Shown piece by piece: positions 49,841-59,013 of a stretch of 64,000 nt of DNA (position 1 is its first letter; each line of letters begins with the position of its first letter). The DNA comes from Streptomyces lydicus. Lineage in GTDB: Bacteria; Actinomycetota; Actinomycetes; Streptomycetales; Streptomycetaceae. A program made the position numbers and the translations under genes. The DNA lies in assembly GCF_001729485.1 (NCBI RefSeq), contig NZ_CP017157.1:6572001-6636000 (forward strand), given 5' to 3'. Under the pieces are notes generated by a model. The model was not told the DNA's origin, searched no databases, and was given only the letters and a program-made list of their open reading frames with translations.

Positions 49841-50688
49841 TAGGGGGTGTCGTCCCGGTCCTCGCGCCGCTTGCCCGGCCGCTGCGCGATCCGGCCCAGC
49901 ACCGCGGCCACGATCAGCGCGCCCACCGCGACGAGCACCGCGTCCGGTACGCCGTTGCCGATCCGGGTGGCCCATTCCTCCACCCGGAACTCGCTGTCCG
50001 CGTCGAGGACGCCGGGCAGTGCGCTGGTCCCGTTGAAGCGCAGGAACAGCACGCCGATGCCGATGAAGAAGAGCCCGGACAGCAGCGAGGTGGTGTGCAA
50101 CCGCAGCACGCCCAGGCGCAGTTCACGGCCCCGGAGCCAGCCCCGGCCGCCGAGCCGGAAGCGGTCCCACAGCAGGGCGAGGACGAACAGTGGCAGGGCC
50201 ATGCCCAGCGCGTACACGGCGAGCATCGAGGCCCCGTACACGGGGTTTCCGCTGACCGCGGTCACCGTCAGCACCGCGCCGAGGATCGGGCCCGCGCAGA
50301 AGCCGGCGAGGCCGTAGACACAGCCCAGCAGGAAGGTGGAGACCGCCGAGCGGGGGGTGATCCGGGCGGCCGCGGCCTGCGCGCGCCGGGAGGCGAAGCC
50401 CAGGCCCAGGATCTGCGCCACCCCCAGCGCGATGACGACCCAGCCGCCGACCGCGACCAGCAGCTCGCGGTGGCCGTTGAACAGCCGGCTGGCCGCCGTA
50501 CTGGCCGCGCCGAGCGGCACCAGGGTCGTGGCCAGCCCCAGGTAGAACACGCCGGTGCGGGCCAGCAGCCGGCCGGGGGAGGCGAGGGAGTACGCGAAGA
50601 ACGCCGGCAGCAGCAGCGCGCTGCACGGGCTGATCAGGGCGAGCGCCCCGCCCAGGAACGCCGCGAGGTAGCCGATGTCGGTGGTCAT
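49840..50688 (-). CDS. ccdA: CcdA/DsbD-type thiol-reductant transporter
   Basis: 282 residues from the ATG at 50688, whose ATGA overlaps the upstream stop. Six to seven helices are predicted. The redox Cys lie in GALALISPCSALLLPAFFAY (TM1) and GCVYGLAGFCAGPILGAVL (TM4), as in CcdA proteins that pass electrons across the membrane for cytochrome c maturation or thiol repair. It is coupled to a DsbA-like gene, so it probably feeds or recycles that protein. Confidence 0.9.
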   Translation of the reverse strand: MTTDIGYLAAFLGGALALISPCSALLLPAFFAYSLASPGRLLARTGVFYLGLATTLVPLGAASTAASRLFNGHRELLVAVGGWVVIALGVAQILGLGFASRRAQAAAARITPRSAVSTFLLGCVYGLAGFCAGPILGAVLTVTAVSGNPVYGASMLAVYALGMALPLFVLALLWDRFRLGGRGWLRGRELRLGVLRLHTTSLLSGLFFIGIGVLFLRFNGTSALPGVLDADSEFRVEEWATRIGNGVPDAVLVAVGALIVAAVLGRIAQRPGKRREDRDDTP

Positions 50689-51470
50689 TTCCCGGCCCCC
50701 GCGCCCTTCGCGCCCTTCGCGTGCGCCCTGGCCGCGGCGTCCTCGACGGCCTGCGCGAAGACCTCGGTGGGCTGGGCGCCGGCCACCGGCCGGCCGTTGA
50801 CCAGGAAGGACGGCGTGGACTGCACGCCGAGCCGGTAGCCCTCGTCCTGATCCTTCTTCAGCGCCCGCTCGGCCCCGGCGCTCTTGAGATCGTCGCGGAA
50901 CCGGTCGAGGTCCGGCACCCCGCCGGCGCGGGCCAGCTCGACGAGCTCGTCCTCGGCCAGCGCGGCGCCCTTGCGGGTCTTCGCGTACAGCACGTCGTGC
51001 AGCTGCCAGAACCTGCCCTGCCGGCCGGCGGCCCAGGAGGCGCGGGCGGCCCGCTCGGAGTCGGCGCCGAAGACCGGGAAGTTGCGGAACTCGATGCGCA
51101 GGGTGCCCGCGTCGACGTACTTCTTGATCAGTTCCGGCTGGGTCTCCCGGGTGAAGCGCCCGCAGAACGAGCACTGGTAGTCGGCGTACTCGACGAGCAC
51201 CACCGGCGCGTCCTTCCGGCCCTTGGCCAGCGGGTCGCCCTCCTGGCGGCGGCTGGTCTGCCGGGCGAGGTCGTCGAACATCTTCTGCTGTGCGGGGTCC
51301 TCCTGGGACCCGGCGGAGGCCGCGGCCTCCGGGGCGCCGGCGGGGCCGGGGTCACGGTCGCCCTCGACGGCCTTGCCGACGGCGATGCCGAGGGCGACCA
51401 CGGCGACGACGAGCGCGACGATCGCGCCGATGGCGGCCAGTTTGCGGGTGGGAGAGGCGGAAGCGGGCAT
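50685..51470 (-). CDS. membrane-anchored DsbA-family thioredoxin-fold protein
   Basis: 261 residues from the ATG at 51470. One N-terminal membrane anchor (residues 11-33) and a low-complexity linker precede a DsbA/DSBA-like domain with active-site Cys100-Ser-Phe-Cys103 in EYADYQCSFCGRF. The cis-Pro loop is QSTPSFLVNG. Thiol oxidation or isomerisation at the outer face is expected. Translational coupling with the CcdA-like gene suggests a matched redox pair. The C-terminal tail is Ala/Lys-rich. Confidence 0.92.
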   Translation of the reverse strand: MPASASPTRKLAAIGAIVALVVAVVALGIAVGKAVEGDRDPGPAGAPEAAASAGSQEDPAQQKMFDDLARQTSRRQEGDPLAKGRKDAPVVLVEYADYQCSFCGRFTRETQPELIKKYVDAGTLRIEFRNFPVFGADSERAARASWAAGRQGRFWQLHDVLYAKTRKGAALAEDELVELARAGGVPDLDRFRDDLKSAGAERALKKDQDEGYRLGVQSTPSFLVNGRPVAGAQPTEVFAQAVEDAAARAHAKGAKGAGAGK

Positions 51471-51526
51471 GCGAAAGCTCCAGACGTACGAAAGGGGAAC
51501 AGGGCCGTGTGCGTCGGGGCTTCGGC

Positions 51527-51931
51527 CTATATCCGCAGTACGAGCAGGAGTGCGGTGTGGTCGGCGGAACGGGCGCCGTCGGTCGGTGGCCGGGCGAGCG
51601 CGTACTGCGCCGGCAGGTCGGCGGCCAGCGGGCCGGCGCCGGTGGTGGCGGGGGCCAGGGGCTCGCCGCGGTGCGGCGCGGGGAGCGGAGCGGACTCGTC
51701 GGGGCTCGGCGCATGGCGGCCGGAGCACCGCTTGGGGACGGCCGCTACCGGGACGGCGGCCGCGGCCCGCTCGCCGTCGTCCGCCACGGCGGCCCGCCCG
51801 CTCCCGTCCACGGTGCGCACGCCGGGACCGGGCCCCCACGCCTGCTCACCGCCGTTACGGCACAGCAGCGGCCCGAAGGCGACCGCGAGGAGGAGCAACA
51901 GCAGCACCGCCGGCCGGTGCGTCCGGTGCAT
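51527..51931 (-). CDS. small exported or membrane-anchored protein of unknown function
   Basis: 134 residues from the ATG at 51931, with AGGAGGAGGGA directly upstream. The N-terminus MHRTHRPAVLLLLLLAVAFG is a signal peptide or anchor. The rest is Ala/Pro/Gly-rich and low in structure, with Cys at about residues 25 and 69 and a hydrophobic C-terminus HTALLLVLRI. No domain is recognised. It lies upstream of the DsbA/CcdA-like pair on the same strand, so it might be a substrate or partner of that redox system; this is speculation. Confidence 0.6.
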   Translation of the reverse strand: MHRTHRPAVLLLLLLAVAFGPLLCRNGGEQAWGPGPGVRTVDGSGRAAVADDGERAAAAVPVAAVPKRCSGRHAPSPDESAPLPAPHRGEPLAPATTGAGPLAADLPAQYALARPPTDGARSADHTALLLVLRI

Positions 51932-52015
51932 GTCCCTCCTCCTGCCTGCCGCGAGCATCAACGGCCCATCCTACGGACCGTCGGCCGACGCCCGGAGCAC
52001 CGGCCGCGCCGCGGG

Positions 52016-52543
52016 TCAGCGGTCGGCGATCCGCATCTCGAACCAGGTCGTCTTGCCGCGCGGCAGCAGATCGACGCCCCAGCGGTCGGAGAGCTTGTCG
52101 ACGAGGAAGAGGCCGCGCCCGCTGGTGTCCATTTCCTGGACGGGCATGAGACAGGGCAGGCCGCGGGACGGGTCGCGCACCTCGATGCGGATCCAGCCAC
52201 GGCGGCGCAGCATCCGCAGCCCGAAGGTGCGGGCGCCGGTGTGCCGCACGGCGTTGCCGACGAGTTCGGAGACGAGCAGCACGGCGTGCTCGGCGAGCTG
52301 CGGGGTGAGGGACCACTGTCTGAGGAGGACGGCGGCGGTCAGCCGGCGCGCGATGCCGGCGGACTGCGGACGGGACGGCAACCGGACCTCACCGAGGGTC
52401 GGGTCACCGACGAGATCGACGGCCGCGGGCGCCGGGCCGCGCGGCGCCAGAGCCGGTTTCCGGTGCGCACCGGGGATGCCCCATCGCGCGGCGGCCGGAT
52501 CACTCCGCGGCCGCGGCTGCTCCATTCCTTCGAGGCCCGCCAT
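52016..52543 (-). CDS. RsbW/SpoIIAB-like ATP-binding protein (HATPase_c_2)
   Basis: 175 residues from the ATG at 52543 (MAGLEGMEQPRP), chosen because GGGAG lies 4 nt upstream; ATGs at 52555 and 52552 and the ATG at 52654 are alternatives. The GHKL fold has the N-box HAVLLVSELVGNAVRHTGAR and the G1 and G2 motifs IEVRDPSRGLP and DTSGRGLFLVDKLSDRWGV. Proteins of this type are anti-sigma-factor kinases or standalone regulators, very abundant in Streptomyces. No sigma or anti-anti-sigma gene adjoins it. Confidence 0.9.
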   Translation of the reverse strand: MAGLEGMEQPRPRSDPAAARWGIPGAHRKPALAPRGPAPAAVDLVGDPTLGEVRLPSRPQSAGIARRLTAAVLLRQWSLTPQLAEHAVLLVSELVGNAVRHTGARTFGLRMLRRRGWIRIEVRDPSRGLPCLMPVQEMDTSGRGLFLVDKLSDRWGVDLLPRGKTTWFEMRIADR

Positions 52544-52686
52544 GTCTCCCATCATGGCTGCTACCCGGCGGTCGGTGGGGTGGAACCGGCGGAATCCGTT
52601 GCCCGGAATCAGTGGTTCCGTACCCCCCTCCGGACCTCGGCCAAAGCCCGACAAACTTCCGGGGGCAACCGGCTGACCTGCGACGA

Positions 52687-52715
52687 CATCGGGCCGCCGA
52701 GCGAGCGGCCCGATG
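52687..52715. terminator. hairpin in the gap between echA-like and ATPase genes
   Basis: CATCGGGCCGC-CGAGCGA-GCGGCCCGATG, a perfect 11-bp stem with a 7-nt loop, 105 nt past the enoyl-CoA hydratase stop. A short palindrome GCCTTAAGGC lies at 52729-52738. Confidence 0.65.
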
Positions 52716-52819
52716 CGTCAACAAGGTTGCCTTAAGGCGTGGTTAAGATTTCCCTCATTCGCCCACACGAGGCATCCGGGCCCGGCCAAACCTCAGGCGC
52801 CCCACCAACGTCACGCGTT

Positions 52820-53587
52820 TCAGCGGAACTTGGCCTTGCCGGGCCCTTCCTCGACGAAGCTGCGCATCCCGGTCTCCCGGTCCTCGGTCGCGAACAGCCC
52901 CGCGAACCAGTTGCGTTCGATGGTCAGACCGGTGTCGATGTCCGTCTCCAGACCGGCGTCGACCGACTCCTTCGCGGCCCGCAGCGCGAGCGCGGGGCCG
53001 GTCGCCAGCCGCGCCGCCCAGGCGTGCGCGTGCTCGTAGACCTCGGCGGCCGGCACCACCCGGTCCACCAGCCCGATGGCGAGCGCCTCCTCGGCCTTGA
53101 CGTGCCGGCCGGTGAAGATCAGGTCCTTGGCCTTGGACGGGCCCACCAGGCGCGCCAGCCGCTGGGTGCCGCCGGCGCCCGGGATCAGGCCGAGCAGGAT
53201 CTCCGGCTGGCCGAGCTTGGCGTTGTCGGCGGCGATCCGGAAGTCGGCGCAGAGCGCCAACTCGCAGCCGCCACCGAGCGCGTAGCCGGTCACCGCGGCG
53301 ACGACCGGCTTGGGGATGCGCGCCACGGCGGTGAAGGAGTCCTGCAGCGCCTTGGAACGGACCACCATCGCCGGGTGGTCCATGGCCTGCATCTCCTTGA
53401 TGTCCGCGCCGGCCGCGAACACCTTCTCGCCGCCCCAGATCACGACGGCGCGCACGTCGTCGCGGCGGGTGACCTCTTCGGCCAGCTCGCGCAGCCGGTC
53501 CTGGGTGGCGATGTCCAGCGCGTTCATCGGCGGGCGGTCCAGGCGGATGGTGCCGACGCCGTCGGCGACCTCGAGATTCACAGTCAT
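52820..53587 (-). CDS. enoyl-CoA hydratase/isomerase family protein
   Basis: 255 residues from the ATG at 53587 (MTVNLEVADGVGTIRLDRPP). Crotonase-fold motifs are AAGADIKEMQ (oxyanion hole), ALGGGCELALCADFRIA with the first catalytic Glu, and GQPEILLGLIPGAGGTQRLA with the second. This catalytic pair predicts hydration of 2-enoyl-CoA in fatty-acid or branched-chain degradation. A TAACCT -10-like hexamer ends 7 nt before the ATG, again consistent with a leaderless mRNA. It is a single gene. Confidence 0.93.
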   Translation of the reverse strand: MTVNLEVADGVGTIRLDRPPMNALDIATQDRLRELAEEVTRRDDVRAVVIWGGEKVFAAGADIKEMQAMDHPAMVVRSKALQDSFTAVARIPKPVVAAVTGYALGGGCELALCADFRIAADNAKLGQPEILLGLIPGAGGTQRLARLVGPSKAKDLIFTGRHVKAEEALAIGLVDRVVPAAEVYEHAHAWAARLATGPALALRAAKESVDAGLETDIDTGLTIERNWFAGLFATEDRETGMRSFVEEGPGKAKFR

Positions 53588-53610
53588 GCGGGAAGGTTAG
53601 TACGCGTTAA

Positions 53611-53659
53611 CGACAGCGGGGCCGGTGCGCTGTGTCACAGTGCACCGGGCCCGCTGTCG
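53611..53659 (-). terminator. long hairpin downstream of the first L,D-transpeptidase gene
   Basis: An 18-bp stem with one mismatch (arms 53611-53628 and 53642-53659). A CTGTG/CACAG mini-stem lies in its loop. It starts 12 nt from the transpeptidase stop and sits close to the enoyl-CoA hydratase promoter. Confidence 0.82.
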
Positions 53660-53671
53660 TGTGCCGGTCTC

Positions 53672-54916
53672 CTACTGCGCGGCCTTCCACTTCTCCCAGG
53701 AGAGGTTCCAGTCGCTGAAGCCGTTGTCCGGCTGGATCGTCTCGTCGTGCGAGTTCTTCACGATGACCACGTCGCCGATGAGGGAGTTGCGGAAGAACCA
53801 CGCCGCCGGGGTGGAGCCGTCGCCGCCGCCGCGCTCGTCGAAGAGGCCCACACAGCCGTGGCTGGCGTTGCGGGTGCCGAACGTCGGCCGGCCCGACCAG
53901 TAGTTGCCGTGGATGAAGGTGCCGGAGGTGCTCAGCCGCATCGCGTGCGGCACGTCCTTGATGTCGTACTCGCCGCCGAAGCCGACCGTGTCGCCGTTCA
54001 TCCGGGTCACCGGGTGCTTCTCGCTGATCACCATCGTGCCGTTGTACGTCTCGGTGCCCGGCGCGCCCGAGGTGATGGGGATGGTCTTGAGCTTCTTGCC
54101 GTCGCGGACCACGGTCATCTGCTTCGACCGGGCGTCGACCGTGCTCACCTGGCTGCGGCCGACGGTGAAGGAGACTTCCTTGGCCTGGGTTCCGTAGACG
54201 CCGGGGCGGCCCTCGACGCCGTTGAGGTCGAGCTTCAGGGTGACTTTCGTGCCCGGCGCCCAGTACTTCTCGGGGCGGAAGTCGAGCCGGTCGTTGCCGA
54301 ACCAGTGGCCCTCGACGGGCACCGACGGCTCGGCGCTGACCTTGATGGCGTCCTCGACGGCCTCGGGGTGCGTGATGCCGCGGGTGAAGCGGATCGAGAC
54401 CGGCATCCCGACGCCGACCTGCTGGCCGTTCTCGGGGCTGTACTGGCCGATGAAGGTGTTCTTGGGGACGAGGGTGGTGAAGGCCGAGTGCTCGGCGGAC
54501 TCCCGGCCGCGGCCGTCCACCGCGACCGCGTCGACGGTGTACCGCGTCGAGGCACCCAGATGGCCGCTCGGCTGCCACTGGGCGCCGGCGCCGGATATCT
54601 TCCCGTCGACCTCGTTGCCCTTGGCGTCCTTGACCTTGACGGACCTGAGCCGGCCCTTGCTGACGGTCACCTTCAGCGCGCCGCTGGTGGCGACGCCGTC
54701 CGCGCCGTCCTTGGGCGCTATCGTCACCGCGGCCTGGGAGGCGGCCCGGTCCGCGCCCGCCTTCCCCGCGCCCTTCTCGTCCTCGGTCTCGTCACCGCCG
54801 CACGCGCTGACCAGCAGCAGCGTGGCACCGAGCAGCAACGCGAGCGGTCCCCGGCCGCCGTGCGGCCACCGACGCCGGCGCGCCGGCACCCCCGGATTCG
54901 GCTGGACGTTCACCAC
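53672..54916 (-). CDS. L,D-transpeptidase lipoprotein, copy 1
   Basis: 414 residues from a GTG at 54916 (adjacent GTG at 54913 also possible; AAGGGG just upstream). Signal peptide with lipobox LVSAC (lipid-modified Cys at about residue 39) followed by a Lys/Glu/Ala linker. Two Ig-like domains follow (about 60-250), then the YkuD catalytic domain with HGNYWSGRPTFGTRNASHGC and nucleophile Cys near residue 353. The C-terminal subdomain has DWNLSWEKWKAAQ. It makes 3-3 peptidoglycan cross-links and resembles mycobacterial LdtMt2. It is a paralogue of the next transpeptidase. Confidence 0.93.
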   Translation of the reverse strand: MVNVQPNPGVPARRRRWPHGGRGPLALLLGATLLLVSACGGDETEDEKGAGKAGADRAASQAAVTIAPKDGADGVATSGALKVTVSKGRLRSVKVKDAKGNEVDGKISGAGAQWQPSGHLGASTRYTVDAVAVDGRGRESAEHSAFTTLVPKNTFIGQYSPENGQQVGVGMPVSIRFTRGITHPEAVEDAIKVSAEPSVPVEGHWFGNDRLDFRPEKYWAPGTKVTLKLDLNGVEGRPGVYGTQAKEVSFTVGRSQVSTVDARSKQMTVVRDGKKLKTIPITSGAPGTETYNGTMVISEKHPVTRMNGDTVGFGGEYDIKDVPHAMRLSTSGTFIHGNYWSGRPTFGTRNASHGCVGLFDERGGGDGSTPAAWFFRNSLIGDVVIVKNSHDETIQPDNGFSDWNLSWEKWKAAQ

Positions 54917-54983
54917 TGGCCCCTTTCCCCCTCGCACGACCCGCTCCCCCGCGCGCGTCCGCGGGCGGCCACGCGCTTTTCGC

Positions 54984-55012
54984 TAGACAACCACACAGCA
55001 GTGACATGTGAA
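54984..55012 (-). promoter_or_regulatory. promoter of the first L,D-transpeptidase gene
   Basis: On the minus strand TTCACA (55007-55012) and TGTCTA (54984-54989) are separated by 17 bp, consistent with a vegetative promoter, with a leader of about 60 nt. Confidence 0.5.
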
Positions 55013-55082
55013 CTGCCCGCGGAGGTCACCGTTCAGTCCCAAGTGCGGAGGTGGCCGGGGCCGTCGGCCCGGCGCCAGCCGT

Positions 55083-56402
55083 TCAGCGCACCGCCGAGCC
55101 GGCCCGCCACTGCTCCCACGGCAGGTTCCAGCCGCCGAGCCCGTTGTCCGGCGCGACGGTGCGCTCCGGGGAGTTGAGCACCACCACGGTGTCGCCGACG
55201 ATCGACCGGCCGAAGAACCAGCCGGCCGGGGTGTCGGGGGCGCCGCCCCTGAGGTCCCGGAGGCCGACGCAGCCGTGGCTGGTGTTGACGCCGCCGAAGA
55301 CCTCGGGCCGCGCCCAGTAGTTGCCGTGCAGGAAGGTCCCGGACCGGGTCAGCCGCATGGCGTGCGGGACGTCCGCGATGTCGTACTCGCCGCCGAAGCC
55401 GACGGTGCCGCCGTCCATCCGCGTCACCGAGTGCCGCTCCAGGATCACCATCCGCCCGTTGTACGTGGGGTTCTCGGCGTCGCCCGCGGTGACCGGCAGC
55501 ACCGCGACGATCCGGCCGTCGCGCCGGACCGTCATGGTGTGCCGGGCGGCGTCGATGGTGCTGATCTGATCCCGGGCCACCCGGTAGCGGACGGTGCGTG
55601 CCTGGGTCCCGTAGACGTCCGGGGCGGCCTTGACCCCGCGCAGCCGCAGCCGCACCGTGATGACGGTGCCCGGCCGCCAGCGGTCGCGGGGCCGGAAGTC
55701 CAGCCGCCGGCGGCCGAACCAGTGGCCGGCGACCTCGACCTGCGGGCGGGCGGTGACGGTGACGGCGCGTTCGACGGCCGCGCGGTCGGCGACCGGCCGG
55801 TTGAAGACCATCGAGAAGATCAGGCCGGTGCCCACCGTGGCGTCGCCCTGGGGGGAGAAGTGGCCGGTGAGGTGGTGGACGGGCCGGGCGGTGCGGAAGG
55901 TGGTGCGGCGGACCGAGCGGTGGCCGCGGCCGTCCAGCGCCACCGCGTCGACGGTGTACGTGGCGCCGAGGTGGAGCGGGCCGCGGTCGGGCCGCCAGAC
56001 CGTGCCGTCCGGCGAGATGCGGCCGGCGACCCGCTGCCGGCCGGCCGCACCGGTCCGGCTGACCTCAACCCGCTCCAGCCGCCCCTGCGGCACCCGGATC
56101 TCCAGCCGCCCGTCGGCCCGTACGCCGTGCGCGCCGTTGTGCGGGACGATCCTGATGGTCTCCTCCGGGGAGGGCGGGGTGCCCGGGTCGAAGAAGGCGG
56201 AGTCCGCGCAGCCGGTGAGCGCCACCGCCCCGGCGAGGCCGGCGACGGCGGCCAGGGCCAGACGGATGCGGCACGCCGTCCGCCCGGCCGGCCGGTGGCC
56301 CCCCGCCCGGTCCCGGGCCCGGTCCGGCGTGCGCCCCCGCGGCCGGATGCCCCCGTGGCGCTGCGCTCGGTCCCCTGCTCGGTCCTGCTGATGGGCGGTC
56401 AT
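55083..56402 (-). CDS. L,D-transpeptidase lipoprotein, copy 2
   Basis: 439 residues from the ATG at 56402 (MTAHQQDRAGDRAQRHGG). A long Arg/Gly/Asp-rich N-terminus of about 45 residues precedes the hydrophobic core and lipobox VALTGC (Cys near residue 67). The same Ig-like-Ig-like-YkuD order follows, with HGNYWARPEVFGGVNTSHGC and nucleophile Cys near residue 377. The end DNGLGGWNLPWEQWRAG matches copy 1. The two genes lie in tandem with 166 bp between them and are clearly paralogous. The N-terminal extension is unusual and the true start could be internal. Confidence 0.9.
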   Translation of the reverse strand: MTAHQQDRAGDRAQRHGGIRPRGRTPDRARDRAGGHRPAGRTACRIRLALAAVAGLAGAVALTGCADSAFFDPGTPPSPEETIRIVPHNGAHGVRADGRLEIRVPQGRLERVEVSRTGAAGRQRVAGRISPDGTVWRPDRGPLHLGATYTVDAVALDGRGHRSVRRTTFRTARPVHHLTGHFSPQGDATVGTGLIFSMVFNRPVADRAAVERAVTVTARPQVEVAGHWFGRRRLDFRPRDRWRPGTVITVRLRLRGVKAAPDVYGTQARTVRYRVARDQISTIDAARHTMTVRRDGRIVAVLPVTAGDAENPTYNGRMVILERHSVTRMDGGTVGFGGEYDIADVPHAMRLTRSGTFLHGNYWARPEVFGGVNTSHGCVGLRDLRGGAPDTPAGWFFGRSIVGDTVVVLNSPERTVAPDNGLGGWNLPWEQWRAGSAVR

Positions 56403-56655
56403 GTACCGGATTGTGACGGATGAATCCGATATTGGGATGTATGCCGCGTAACGGAATGTCAGCGGTATTCCCTCGGCGGGGCCGGAACAGAACAATGAGC
56501 CGCGGCAGCGGGAAACGTGAGGCAACGCCCGGTTGCGGGCAGAACAACCAGGAGGGCGGGGACACACCACGGCCGGGACTCACCCAGCGGACGCTGGGCG
56601 GTACCCCGTGCCGCGGCACCGCCCGACCGAGCCATGAGCCGCAGGAGGCCGGCAC
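56403..56655. other. divergent promoter region between L,D-transpeptidase copy 2 and glgX
   Basis: A 253-bp non-coding region with lower G/C near 56403-56470. No confident promoter boxes are assigned; the glgX ribosome-binding site AGGAGG is at 56642-56647. Confidence 0.4.
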
Positions 56656-58911
<2,256 letters not shown>

Positions 58912-58985
58912 GCGGGCCGGGCGGCGGTACGGCCGGCCGGGAGGGGCGGCCGGCGGGGGCGGGGCGGCCGAAATCCGGATGAGCG

Positions 58986-59008
58986 TTGTCAGTGGTGCGC
59001 CTTACGCT
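58986..59008 (+). promoter_or_regulatory. RecA-NDp/PafBC-type DNA-damage promoter of the ABC exporter operon
   Basis: TTGTCAGTG (58986-58994), 8 bp, TACGCT (59003-59008) matches TTGTCRGTG-N8-TAnnnT exactly. The ATG at 59014 follows the -10 by 5 nt, so the transcript is probably leaderless. Confidence 0.8.
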
Positions 59009-59013
59009 CGCGC

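Noticed and set aside
52729..52738. Iron-regulator (DmdR/IdeR) box at the GCCTTAAGGC palindrome
   Set aside because: It does not fit the TTAGGTTAGGCTAACCTAA-type pattern, and no iron gene is adjacent.
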